Source: Polycladidibacter hongkongensis
GTDB lineage: Bacteria; Pseudomonadota; Alphaproteobacteria; Rhizobiales; Stappiaceae
Assembly (NCBI RefSeq): GCF_001561995.1
Contig: NZ_LLWC01000009.1
Span: forward strand, 186,001-250,000
Direction of reading: 5' to 3'
DNA: 64,000 nucleotides
A model generated the notes under the pieces. That model searched no databases, was not told the DNA's origin, and worked only from the letters and a program-made list of their open reading frames with translations. Positions 56,096 through 64,000 of this stretch are shown in pieces. Both the position numbers and the translations under genes were made by a program. Positions within the stretch are counted from its first letter, which is position 1. Each line of letters starts with the position of its first letter.

Positions 56096-56126
56096 CTGCT
56101 TTGTTGTCTTGTCTGTTTATCGCGAC

Positions 56127-56675
56127 CTAGCCAAGGGCTTGAAACGGCGTGGCGTAAGTCACCTGACAAGCATTTTCTAGCTGCGCTTCGCGGGTGAAGG
56201 CCACAGCCATATAGACCTTGCCACTGTAGGGGCCTTGATACTTTTTCGCCAGCTCGCTGTCAAAGCCGAAGCGGGTGTAATACTCCGGCGCACCAAGCAC
56301 GGTAACCACGTCCTCGCCTAGGCCCTGCAGCTGGTCCAGACCGCTTTGGATAAGTGCAGCCCCAATGCCCTGCATTTGCCGCTGTTTGGCAACGGAGACC
56401 GGCGCCAAACAGCTAATCTGCAAAGGATGACCAACCTGACAACCTGTCATGCGCGAAAAGGCGATGTGCCCCACCAGTTCTCCGGCCGCATCTTCTGCTA
56501 CCAGTTCAAGCACCATGGCCTTGCAGCGGCGCAAATCATGCACCAGTTGTGCTTCCATATCTCGTTCGAAAACATCGCGAACCAGTGTGCCCACAGCCTC
56601 AGCATCTCCTTGCACAAACGGACGAATGCGGATCTCTGGATCTTTAAGGAAACGTGGCTCTTCCATTTCAGCCAT
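56127..56675 (-). CDS. GNAT-family N-acetyltransferase
   Basis: A 182-residue acetyltransferase. The acetyl-CoA pyrophosphate loop is in KQRQMQGIGAALIQ (about 105-118), with the preceding strand LAPVSVA. The C-terminal YYTRFGF motif marks the YhbS-like subgroup. The substrate is unknown, possibly a small amine or protein N terminus. I chose the ATG at 56675 with GGGAGA six nt upstream instead of a start seven codons earlier. It lies between truA and fmt in the same orientation. Confidence 0.86.
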   Translation of the reverse strand: MAEMEEPRFLKDPEIRIRPFVQGDAEAVGTLVRDVFERDMEAQLVHDLRRCKAMVLELVAEDAAGELVGHIAFSRMTGCQVGHPLQISCLAPVSVAKQRQMQGIGAALIQSGLDQLQGLGEDVVTVLGAPEYYTRFGFDSELAKKYQGPYSGKVYMAVAFTREAQLENACQVTYATPFQALG

Positions 56676-56705
56676 AATGTCTCTCCCAAGCATCAAAGGT
56701 TGAGT

Positions 56706-57650
56706 TTAGCCCAGCTGCGCGCCTGCTTCCAGTTTGGCTCCGCGCAAGAACTCAGCGCACTCTGCGGGCTTTTTGCCAGCACGTTGCACCGCCAGAAAAC
56801 GCACCGCCCCATCGCCGCAGGCAATGATGAGTTCACCATCTTCGGCTTTCATCACTGTACCGGCATCGCCTTGCATTTGACTGCATAGCGCAGAGCGAAG
56901 CACTTTCACGCGCTCTTGCTTGCCAGAAAGCGGCATTTCGCACCACGCGCCAGGGAACGGGGAGAGGCCGCGAATGTGATTGTGCACTTCCAGCGCGGGG
57001 CGGCTGAAATCAATCTTTGTTTCATCCTTACGCAGCTTCTTGGCGTAGGTCACGCCTTCTCTGGCTTGTGTTGTCTCTGCAAGGCCGCCGCGAGACAAAG
57101 CCGCTAGCGCGCGCACCATCAGATCACCGCCCAATTGTGACAGCTGGTCATGGAGCTCACCCGCGGTGGTGTTTTCACCAATAATCACGGTCTCTGACAT
57201 GCATACCGGGCCAGTGTCCAGCCCTGCATCCATCTTCATCACCTGGATGCCGCTTTCGCTGTCCCCTGCCATAATCGCGCGATTGATCGGCGCAGCGCCG
57301 CGCCAGCGAGGCAAAAGCGAGGCGTGGCCATTCAGGCAGCCGTAAACAGGAGCCTCTAGGATTTCCGTGGGCAGCAACTGGCCATAGGCGACAACAACAG
57401 CCACATCCGCGCCATGCGAGCGGAAAATCTCTTGCTCGTCAGCTCCTTTGAGAGAGTGCGGCGTATAAACCGGAATACCGAGGCTTTCCGCGGCTTCATG
57501 CACGGGCGATTTTTTCAGCTCCATACCTCGCCCGGCCTTGCGTGGCGGCTGCGTGTAGCAGGCCACCACATCCCAGCCTTGCCCGACAATTTCCATCAGT
57601 GTTGGAACGGAGAAATCAGGTGTACCCATAAAGACAATAGAAAGGGACAT
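56706..57650 (-). CDS. fmt: methionyl-tRNA formyltransferase
   Basis: A 314-residue enzyme formylating initiator Met-tRNA. The catalytic Asn-x-His is in [17 protein letters not shown] (about 107-123), with the catalytic Asp in [10 protein letters not shown]. The N-terminal Rossmann domain starts [16 protein letters not shown], and the C-terminal OB domain binds tRNA. It is followed upstream by def on the same strand, 77 bp apart, the usual formylation-deformylation pair. Confidence 0.97.
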   Translation of the reverse strand: MSLSIVFMGTPDFSVPTLMEIVGQGWDVVACYTQPPRKAGRGMELKKSPVHEAAESLGIPVYTPHSLKGADEQEIFRSHGADVAVVVAYGQLLPTEILEAPVYGCLNGHASLLPRWRGAAPINRAIMAGDSESGIQVMKMDAGLDTGPVCMSETVIIGENTTAGELHDQLSQLGGDLMVRALAALSRGGLAETTQAREGVTYAKKLRKDETKIDFSRPALEVHNHIRGLSPFPGAWCEMPLSGKQERVKVLRSALCSQMQGDAGTVMKAEDGELIIACGDGAVRFLAVQRAGKKPAECAEFLRGAKLEAGAQLG

Positions 57651-57727
57651 AGATGTGGCCTTGCGAAAGAGAAGGGGAGGGGCGGGCGCGATCTATCCGC
57701 GCCAACTGCACAGGAAGATAGGCGGCC

Positions 57728-58270
57728 TTAAGAGCCCGCTTTAACGGATTTTTTCACTTTTTTGGTGATGCGATCACGCTTCAGCCTAGAGAGGTAGTCG
57801 ATAAACAGCACCCCATCAAGGTGATCCATTTCATGCTGAATGCAGGTAGATAGCAGGCCGTCTGCTTCAATCTCTTGCACAGCCCCATCACGGTCAAGAT
57901 ACTTGACGCGCACTTTTGTTGGGCGCTCCACTTCCTCGTATATCCCGGGAATAGAAAGGCAGCCTTCTTGGTAGATGTTCTTCTCATCACTGGACCATAC
58001 AATCTCGGGATTGATGAACACCATGGGCTCTTTTTTCTCTTCGCCGTCTTCCAAGCCCTCTTCGCGCTCTGCGACATCAAGTACGAAGATGCGTTTCATG
58101 ACGCCAACTTGTGAAGCGGCAAGGCCAATGCCCGGCGCGGCATACATCGTCGCGAGCATCTTGTCAGCCAAGGCGCGAATTTCATCAGTGACTTCTGTGA
58201 TCGGCTCACACTTTTGGCGCAAGCAGGCCTCGGTCATCAAACAGATATCAAAGGTTTCCATAGTTACCAT
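57728..58270 (-). CDS. def: peptide deformylase
   Basis: A 180-residue metalloenzyme removing the N-formyl group from new proteins. All three motifs are present: [10 protein letters not shown] (47-56), EGCLSIP (with metal ligand Cys104) and QHEMDHLDG (with His146, catalytic Glu147 and His150). The N terminus is less typical than usual ([21 protein letters not shown]). The start may be the ATG at 58270 or one three codons later. fmt follows. Confidence 0.96.
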   Translation of the reverse strand: MVTMETFDICLMTEACLRQKCEPITEVTDEIRALADKMLATMYAAPGIGLAASQVGVMKRIFVLDVAEREEGLEDGEEKKEPMVFINPEIVWSSDEKNIYQEGCLSIPGIYEEVERPTKVRVKYLDRDGAVQEIEADGLLSTCIQHEMDHLDGVLFIDYLSRLKRDRITKKVKKSVKAGS

Positions 58271-58436
58271 TTTTGTTGTCCGGCTTAGGCAGTCACAGCT
58301 GCGGCGGAAATTCTCTTTGCCTTCCTCATAGACAAAGAAGGGGCATTACTTCAATACTAACTAACGCAGGAAACCAAGCAAAAGACCAAAAAACTGCGCT
58401 AAGACCCGATCACATCAGCCAGAAGCGTTAAAACCC

Positions 58437-59177
58437 ATGCAACAACAACCCGTCATCGTTATCACAGGGGGCAACCGCGGCATTGGTGCTGCCACCGCCC
58501 GTCTTGCTGCCAAAAGTGGTTTCGCTATTGCCATAACTTACCAAGGCGGTGAGCAAGCCGCACAAGAACTGGTCGCGGAGCTGCAACAGCAGGGCCACAC
58601 CGCAATCGCCCTCAAAACGGATGTTCGAGACCAGGAACAACTACAAGCCTTGTTTGCAAGAGCTTCCCAAATCGGCCCGGTGACTGCGCTGGTAACCTGC
58701 GCGGGCATTATGGGTGTAAACAGCGATCTTCACCAAATGGAACCCCAGCGCATTCGCGAGGTGTTAGATATTAATGTCCTTGGCACTATCCTTTCGGCCC
58801 GCGCCGCGCTGCCATTTCTATTCAAGAATGGAAAGGGAGCCATTGTCACCGTCAGCTCTGTTGCTGCTAAAAACGGCGCAGCAAACGCAGGCGTTGAGTA
58901 TGCTGCTAGCAAAGGAGCAGTGGAAGCCTTTACCAACGGGTTGGCGAAAGAAGTCGCGCCCAAAGGCATTCGGGTGAATTGCGTCCGCCCAGGCTTGACC
59001 AGAACCGACCTACACGCGCTGACTGGAGATCCGGACCGCATCAATACGCTCGCACCTAGCGTGCCCCTGCGCCGAGTGGCCGAGCCTGAAGAGATTGCCA
59101 CAGCTATCATGTGGCTGGTCTCGGAAGAGGCGTCCTACTGTGTTGGCACAGTTTTGGAAGCTGGCGGCGGTCGCTAG
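58437..59177 (+). CDS. short-chain dehydrogenase/reductase
   Basis: A classical SDR of 246 residues: TGGNRGIG (10-17), CAGIM near 83-87, SSVAAKNG with catalytic Ser, and YAASKGAVEAF with catalytic Tyr and Lys, then CVGTVLEAGGGR at the end. It closely resembles glucose dehydrogenase/FabG-type enzymes; the substrate is unknown. The start is ATG, with a weak ribosome-binding site. It is divergent from def by about 165 bp and followed by rmuC. Confidence 0.86.
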   Translation: MQQQPVIVITGGNRGIGAATARLAAKSGFAIAITYQGGEQAAQELVAELQQQGHTAIALKTDVRDQEQLQALFARASQIGPVTALVTCAGIMGVNSDLHQMEPQRIREVLDINVLGTILSARAALPFLFKNGKGAIVTVSSVAAKNGAANAGVEYAASKGAVEAFTNGLAKEVAPKGIRVNCVRPGLTRTDLHALTGDPDRINTLAPSVPLRRVAEPEEIATAIMWLVSEEASYCVGTVLEAGGGR

Positions 59178-59294
59178 CCACTATAGTTGTTGCAGACAGG
59201 TGCGTCTTTAAGGCCGCTACGAGCGCTGTTGAAAGAAGGCGCCTAGCGTTTTTTGTGGCTAACGATAGCGGCAGAATCGTTCTATCTTTGTTTC

Positions 59295-60512
59295 ATGAAC
59301 GATGCATCTACTCTTCCTCTGCCTGATCTTGGTGTCTCCCCCGCGCAGCTGCTTTGGCTGCTCGTTGCTGCTCTATTTGCGCTCGCGCTCGGCTGCTTGT
59401 GGAGTTTATTTCGCAATAGAGCCTTGCAAAAAGCGCTGGAAGACAGCTGGGGGCAAGAGGATAATCAGGAAGCCCTGTTGCAATCCTTATTGCAATCGCA
59501 ATCCGAAATTTCTGGCCGCATGCAAACCATGGCAGAAGTCTTCGGCACCCGTCAGGCCGACTTGGTGCGGGTGATGAATGATCGTATCGATGGAATGGGG
59601 AGGAACCTGGGCACATCGTTGTTAGAGGGCAGCAAGCACACGCAAGAAAACCTACGCAATCTTGCCGAGCGCCTTGCCGTACTTGATACCACGCGCAAAA
59701 CCATGGGTGACTTGGCCAGCCAAGTGGGCGACTTACGCGCATTGCTATCCAACAAGCAGGCACGTGGCGCTTATGGTCAACGGCAAATGGAGGCCATTAT
59801 CGCAGATGCCCTGCCTCCCTCTTCCTACAGCTTCCAAGGCACTCTTTCTAATGGGACGCGGCCAGATACTCTTATCAACATGCCTTCAAATGCGCCTGCA
59901 TTGGTGGTGGATGCAAAGTTTCCGCTTGAAGCCAGCCAGTTGGTGCAACGTGCAAGCACGCGCGAAGAACAGCGCTTAGCGGATGCAGAGTTCCGCCGCC
60001 ATATGCTCAAGCACGTCTCCGACATCTCGCAAAAATACTTGTTGCCGGGCGAAACTCAAGACACAGCCTTGATGTTCGTTCCCTCAGAAAGCCTATTTGC
60101 ATTGCTGCATGAGCGCTTCCCCGAGTTGGTGCAACGGGCGCTGCGCCAAGGCGTGGTAATCGTATCACCCTCGCTGCTGATGCTGGCCATACAGGTGATC
60201 CGCTCTGTGCTGCGGGATGCAAACTTACAAGAGCATGCGCATACGATTCAGGTGGAGGTAGTAAAGCTAATCGAGGACGTGGCAAGGCTGGAAGAGCGCG
60301 CATCCAAGTTGCAAAACCATTTTTCAGCTGCCCAGAAGGATAGGGCTCAGCTGGAAGTATCTCTTTCCAAAATCTCGTCTCGCGCCAAGAAGATCGCGGC
60401 GTTGGACATGGGCGTTCCTGCAAATACCCCTGAAAATCAGGGGGAGGGTGGTGCATTGGCATCATCAAATCTGCTAGAAGAACATGAGAAAGAGCTGCTA
60501 GAAAAGAAATAA
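59295..60512 (+). CDS. rmuC: DNA recombination protein RmuC
   Basis: A 405-residue RmuC protein, thought to be a nuclease-like factor limiting inversions at short repeats. An N-terminal membrane helix (about 17-38) is followed by a coiled-coil and the RmuC core: GAYGQRQMEAIIADALP, DAKFPLEASQLVQ (with the PD-(D/E)xK-like DAKF), and TALMFVPSESLFALLHE. The C-terminal coiled coil completes it. I use the ATG at 59295; the frame opens 14 codons earlier. The gene lies after the SDR on the same strand. Confidence 0.92.
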   Translation: MNDASTLPLPDLGVSPAQLLWLLVAALFALALGCLWSLFRNRALQKALEDSWGQEDNQEALLQSLLQSQSEISGRMQTMAEVFGTRQADLVRVMNDRIDGMGRNLGTSLLEGSKHTQENLRNLAERLAVLDTTRKTMGDLASQVGDLRALLSNKQARGAYGQRQMEAIIADALPPSSYSFQGTLSNGTRPDTLINMPSNAPALVVDAKFPLEASQLVQRASTREEQRLADAEFRRHMLKHVSDISQKYLLPGETQDTALMFVPSESLFALLHERFPELVQRALRQGVVIVSPSLLMLAIQVIRSVLRDANLQEHAHTIQVEVVKLIEDVARLEERASKLQNHFSAAQKDRAQLEVSLSKISSRAKKIAALDMGVPANTPENQGEGGALASSNLLEEHEKELLEKK

Positions 60513-60524
60513 TAGAGGCGCCTT

Positions 60525-61469
60525 ATGTCGATTATCGTTTCCGCCAGCAATGGTCTTGCCGATGCATGGGCTCAGCGCATGCAATCGCGCTTTCCAGATA
60601 CCGATGCGAACGTGTTTGGTGATGCTAATGTCGATTATGAGGCCTGTAGGTTCCTTCTGGCATGGAAGCCTGATCCCGATGTTTTCACCGCCTGTAAAAA
60701 TCTAGAGGTTATTTTCTCGCTCGGTGCTGGTGTTGATCATCTGCTTGATGTGGAAGGCCTACCTAATCTGCCTATTGTTCGCATAGTCGATGAGGATCTG
60801 ACTACCCGCATGACCGAGTGGGTCGTGCTGCAAGTGCTTCTGCATCAGCGCCAGCAACTGCACTATCTAAGAGCGCAAGCGGGCAATCAGTGGCTGCCAC
60901 GTTCCCATCCCGCGGCAAGGCACCTGCGGGTGGGTATCATGGGGCTAGGCGAGCTTGGTTCTGCTTCCGCAAAAGCGCTTTGCGCTCTCGGATTTCAAGT
61001 GCACGGTTGGTCTCGCAGTCGCAAAAGGGGATTGCTTTCGACAGAGTATGTCGGCCCAGATCAACTGCAGCCGTTTCTATCGCAGACGGATGTACTCGTT
61101 AATCTATTGCCATTGACCCAGCAAACACGGCACTTGGTCGACACGCAGGTCTTAGGTGCCTTGGCACAAGATGGGGCTCTCGGTGGGCCCATATACATCA
61201 ATGCTGGCCGAGGTGGGACACAGGTCGAGGCCGACGTTGCTGCCGCGTTGCAAAGCGGGCAACTTGTTGGTGCCAGCATTGACGTGTTTGAACAGGAACC
61301 ACTCCCGCAAACCAGTCCGCTTTGGTCCGCTCCCAACCTGATAATGACACCGCATACAGCGGCTGAAAGCAATCCAGAAGCCCTGAGTGACTACATCGCA
61401 AATCAAATCTCCGCTTACAGGCAAGGTCTGCCCCTTAAGAATTTGGTTGATTCTCAAGCTTCCTACTAG
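60525..61469 (+). CDS. glyoxylate/hydroxypyruvate reductase (GhrA-like)
   Basis: A 314-residue D-2-hydroxyacid dehydrogenase reducing glyoxylate or hydroxypyruvate. The Rossmann motif is GIMGLGELGSASAK (about 138-151), the catalytic Arg is in INAGRGGT, the Glu is in FEQEPLP and the His is in MTPHTAAES. SLGAGVDHLLD is characteristic of GhrA. It begins 12 bp after the rmuC stop. Confidence 0.9.
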   Translation: MSIIVSASNGLADAWAQRMQSRFPDTDANVFGDANVDYEACRFLLAWKPDPDVFTACKNLEVIFSLGAGVDHLLDVEGLPNLPIVRIVDEDLTTRMTEWVVLQVLLHQRQQLHYLRAQAGNQWLPRSHPAARHLRVGIMGLGELGSASAKALCALGFQVHGWSRSRKRGLLSTEYVGPDQLQPFLSQTDVLVNLLPLTQQTRHLVDTQVLGALAQDGALGGPIYINAGRGGTQVEADVAAALQSGQLVGASIDVFEQEPLPQTSPLWSAPNLIMTPHTAAESNPEALSDYIANQISAYRQGLPLKNLVDSQASY

Positions 61470-61550
61470 TTTTTACCAAGCTTTTTTGGGAGAAACGCGG
61501 TACAACTCTAGGAATAGAAGGATTTAACTAAAAATTTATGGGGTGAAAAA

Positions 61551-62060
61551 TTGTTAAGCAAGCTGGTCTTCTGGAGTTTCCCATTGCTGGCGCTCTCCGC
61601 AGCTTTTTTTGATTTATTCACCATGCGCATTCCAAACAAGCTTGTGTTGGCTATGGTCGCTTGCTTTATACCCGCGGCTTTGTTGGCGGGCCTGCCGCTT
61701 GATGATCTCGCGCTTCGCGTCGGTTTCGCGCTGGGTGTTTTATTGCTTGGGTTCGTTCTGTTCTATTTTGGGGTGATGGGTGGCGGAGATGCAAAGTTTG
61801 CCGCTGCCATTGCGCTTTGGCTAGGGACAACGGTCGACGTTGTTACCTTCTTGATTTTAATGGCGTTTTATGGTGGAGGCTTGACGTTGGTCATCCTTGG
61901 GTTTCGCAAAGTGCCTTATCTCCCTGCGCCACTTCGTTACGAGTGGTTGCTACGTCTGCATGATAAAAAAACAGGTGTGCCCTATGGTATAACAATTGCC
62001 ATTGCTGCCGTTATAGTATTCCAAAAAAGTGATTGGGTTATGCCCTTTCTTCTTCTTTAA
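61551..62060 (+). CDS. cpaA: prepilin peptidase CpaA (TadV type)
   Basis: A 169-residue inner-membrane A24 peptidase that processes Flp pilins and pseudopilins of the Tad secretion system. The two catalytic Asp residues are D21 (FDLFTMRIPN) and D80 (GGGDAK). Multiple hydrophobic helices follow, and the C terminus reads GVPYGITIAIAAVIV. The start is a TTG at 61551 with GGGGTG upstream; no ATG fits. It begins the pilus locus. A flp pilin gene is not in the 81 bp before it, so it lies elsewhere or the system has a different layout. Confidence 0.9.
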   Translation: MLSKLVFWSFPLLALSAAFFDLFTMRIPNKLVLAMVACFIPAALLAGLPLDDLALRVGFALGVLLLGFVLFYFGVMGGGDAKFAAAIALWLGTTVDVVTFLILMAFYGGGLTLVILGFRKVPYLPAPLRYEWLLRLHDKKTGVPYGITIAIAAVIVFQKSDWVMPFLLL

Positions 62061-62228
62061 AACCCTAAAAATGCAAGAATCAAAAGTGTGTTATGTGCAA
62101 ACTAAGCTTGCGCAACCAGTGAGTTCACTAAAAACAATCAAATATTATTATGCAAAATTAACCATGCCTTGACTTTTTGAGGGTTAGTTTAGCTTAAGAA
62201 TTTGTACCTTTTCGTATTGAGGTCAGTT

Positions 62229-63026
62229 ATGCGCAACGCGCGGATGCTCGTTTTAGTTGGTGCTTTGGTGGCAGGTGTGCTTGCTGCTGTACTTATTGTG
62301 AGTACACCAGAGCCTGAGCCACAGGTCATAGTTAAAGAAGGTCCTAAACAGGAAATCGAGGAGGTTCTGATCGCGGCAGTTGATTTGAACCTGGGAAAAC
62401 CGCTTGGGCCTGATGACATGGAATGGCAGGAGTGGCCAAAACAGTTTGTTGGTCCATCCCTTATTGTAAAATCTCAAAGTCCTGAAGCAATGGAAGATCT
62501 TGAGGGTAGTCTGGTCCGCTTCACCATGTTCGCTGGTGATCCTATCCGCGAGCAGCGCTTGGTAAGCTCAGACGGTGGCTATCTCTCTGCTCTGCTTCCA
62601 AAGGGGAAACGCGCGCTTGGTGTGTCGGTTAAACCGATCACGACAGCAGGCGGGTTTATTCTTCCAGGTGATAAAGTGGACGTGCTTTTAACTCACAATT
62701 CTGAGGAAACGGACGAACTGCTAACTGAGATTATTCTCGAGAATATCCGTGTGCTTGCAATCGATACAACAACACAAGGGCAGCAGGAAAGCGGATCGGT
62801 TATTCCAAATCGAACGGCTACACTTGAGTTGAAGCCGGAAGAGACAGAAGTAATCGCACTAGCACAAGAGCGTGGGACCATAACTCTCGCCCTGCGTAGT
62901 GTAGCCGATTCCGCAGATAACGCGCCGCGGCTTTCTCTCAAACGCGAGAAAAAGACGACGAACACGATAACCTTCATTCGTTATGGCCGCACCGCGCAAT
63001 CGGCCACAACTTCAGCTGGAAACTAG
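62229..63026 (+). CDS. cpaB: Flp pilus assembly protein CpaB
   Basis: A 265-residue protein (RcpC family) that supports assembly of the Tad pilus, possibly the secretin channel. An N-terminal membrane helix (about 6-24) is followed by the SAF domain (VLIAAVDLNLGKPLGPDDMEW, near 41-61), then the CpaB C-domain with ALGVSVKPITTAGGFILPGDKVDVLL. The ATG at 62229 has GAGG upstream; the frame opens nine codons earlier. The 168-bp gap before it is AT-rich and includes TTGACT at 62169, possibly a promoter. cpaC follows by 15 bp. Confidence 0.93.
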   Translation: MRNARMLVLVGALVAGVLAAVLIVSTPEPEPQVIVKEGPKQEIEEVLIAAVDLNLGKPLGPDDMEWQEWPKQFVGPSLIVKSQSPEAMEDLEGSLVRFTMFAGDPIREQRLVSSDGGYLSALLPKGKRALGVSVKPITTAGGFILPGDKVDVLLTHNSEETDELLTEIILENIRVLAIDTTTQGQQESGSVIPNRTATLELKPEETEVIALAQERGTITLALRSVADSADNAPRLSLKREKKTTNTITFIRYGRTAQSATTSAGN

Positions 63027-63041
63027 CAGGTGGAGACGAAA

Positions 63042-64000
63042 ATGATAAACTACCGGTTTCTCACCTTGAAGTCGCTCATTGCAGCTGTTGCTTTGATGGT
63101 CGTTGGCACGAGTGTTGTTGCGCCAGTTGCAGCTAAGACGCCGCAAACAATTCATGTTTCGACTAAAGGAGATGTCGCAACACAGGATCTGCGGGTGCCA
63201 CTTGGCACTTCAGTTATTCTTGAGATTGACAAGGATGTGAAAGACATTCTTATCGGTCGACCAGAGGTTGTTGATGCTGTTGTGCGTACCAAAAACAGGA
63301 TATTCCTGTTCGGTAACAATATGGGGCATACCAATCTCGTTCTCTTCGGCGATGGGGGAAAGCAACTGGCGTCTTTTAACGTTAATGTTGTCGTGGACAC
63401 CACCGACCTTGAAGCGCTTATTAAGCGGCTGTTGCCAAACTCTGCGATCGATGTGGAAACATACCGCAAAAATATCATTCTTTCAGGAACGGCGCTTAAT
63501 GCAGATGAGGCACAGCGTGCCCGAGACATCGCCTTGAAGTTTGTTGAAGACCCAAACCAGCTTCTTGATAGCGTTCAAATCGCTGAAAAGCAGCAAGTGC
63601 AACTGCGGGTGACTGTCGCGGAAGTAAACCGCGATATCATCAAGCAACTTGGAGTAAAGTTTGGAGGCACATTGACGGCCGGTGGCAGTACATTTGGTTT
63701 CAACAGTCGGCCCGGCTTCAATGTGAATTCGAACATTGCCAATGCCACAAACGGTCTTGCGAACATGGTGATGGGCAACGCCACATTGCGCACAGAAGTA
63801 AATGCGCTTCAGCGAGATGGTGTGGTCAAAATGCTTGCTGAACCTAACCTTGTAGCCGTGTCTGGTGAGACAGCGAGCTTCCTTGCGGGCGGCGAATTCC
63901 CAATGGTGGTAGGTTGGGACGATGGCAAAGCGTCCTATGACTTCAAGCAGTTTGGTGTCGTGCTGGACTTTGTGCCCGTTGTTCTATCGGGCGGTCGCAT
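63042..64000 (+). CDS. cpaC: Flp pilus secretin CpaC (partial, runs off the window)
   Basis: The first 319 codons of the outer-membrane secretin (RcpA) of the Tad pilus; the frame stays open to the window end. It starts at the ATG at 63042, after GGTGGAGAC, with a signal peptide (SLIAAVALMVVGTSVVAP). The N domain follows (VILEIDKDVKDILIGRPEVV), then a BON-like/N1 part (IKRLLPNSAIDVETYRKNI), and the secretin core begins with QVQLRVTVAEVNRDIIKQLG and LAEPNLVAVSGETASFLAGG. The gate region lies beyond the edge. It is the third gene of the cpaABC order. Confidence 0.95.
   Translation, partial: MINYRFLTLKSLIAAVALMVVGTSVVAPVAAKTPQTIHVSTKGDVATQDLRVPLGTSVILEIDKDVKDILIGRPEVVDAVVRTKNRIFLFGNNMGHTNLVLFGDGGKQLASFNVNVVVDTTDLEALIKRLLPNSAIDVETYRKNIILSGTALNADEAQRARDIALKFVEDPNQLLDSVQIAEKQQVQLRVTVAEVNRDIIKQLGVKFGGTLTAGGSTFGFNSRPGFNVNSNIANATNGLANMVMGNATLRTEVNALQRDGVVKMLAEPNLVAVSGETASFLAGGEFPMVVGWDDGKASYDFKQFGVVLDFVPVVLSGGR

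Overview
The window looks like a piece of an alphaproteobacterial chromosome, most likely Hyphomicrobiales (Rhizobiales). This rests on the protein types (CoxG/S/L/M, DUF1194, DUF2799, retropepsin-like and MepA proteins, Tad pilus genes of CpaABC type), an Irr-like box between bfd and bfr, and an infC gene that starts with AUU. Moderate GC suggests a marine lineage near Pseudovibrio/Stappiaceae; that narrower placement is inference only. Gene density is high. I see no insertion sequence, integrase, prophage, CRISPR array or rRNA. One tRNA, tRNA-Ser(GGA), lies near the left end.

Region by region: 0-2.6 kb is AT-rich and sparse (two small unknown proteins, tRNA-Ser, msrA). 2.6-6.2 kb is pheS-pheT. 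6.2-12.7 kb holds a lipoprotein, a secreted protein, a zinc dehydrogenase, mepA, an alpha/beta hydrolase and a family-4 glycosyltransferase. 12.9-14.3 kb is infC (AUU start) followed by rpmI-rplT behind a separate promoter and a leader with a small ORF and hairpin. 14.4-19.3 kb has a soluble chemoreceptor, a DUF2799 lipoprotein, a YeeZ-like reductase and two RNA methyltransferases. 19.6-24.3 kb is a form II CO-dehydrogenase-family cluster, coxG-coxS-coxL-coxM. 24.4-32.5 kb has a membrane chemoreceptor, an SDR, bfd-bfr, hrpB and mgsA-glk. 32.7-33.5 kb is a DUF1194 VWA protein.

34.1-49.0 kb is the most coherent block: a nucleoside uptake and catabolism locus. A SorC/DeoR-type regulator precedes a BMP-family nucleoside ABC transporter (binding protein, ATPase, two permeases), then cdd, purine nucleoside phosphorylase, deoC, deoA, deoB, add, a DUF1688 (URC4-type) gene, upp and a ribokinase. 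Nucleosides are imported, deaminated and split. The pentose goes to (deoxy)ribose 5-phosphate and glycolysis. Uracil goes to UMP through Upp. The DUF1688 gene next to upp suggests that uracil can also be degraded by the non-reductive URC route, whose URC1 partner is not in the window.

49.1-61.5 kb is mixed housekeeping: retropepsin-like protease, galM, a histone-deacetylase-family amidohydrolase, DUF805, dapE, two multispanning membrane proteins, truA, a GNAT enzyme, fmt-def, an SDR, rmuC and a ghrA-like reductase. From 61.5 kb to the right edge a Tad (Flp) pilus locus begins: cpaA, cpaB and a cpaC cut by the window end.

Several starts were set from ribosome-binding sites rather than the longest frame (msrA, infC, coxG, coxL, coxM, deoA, DUF1688, rbsK, galM, dapE, rmuC, cpaB). 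Frames antisense to long conserved genes were treated as shadows.
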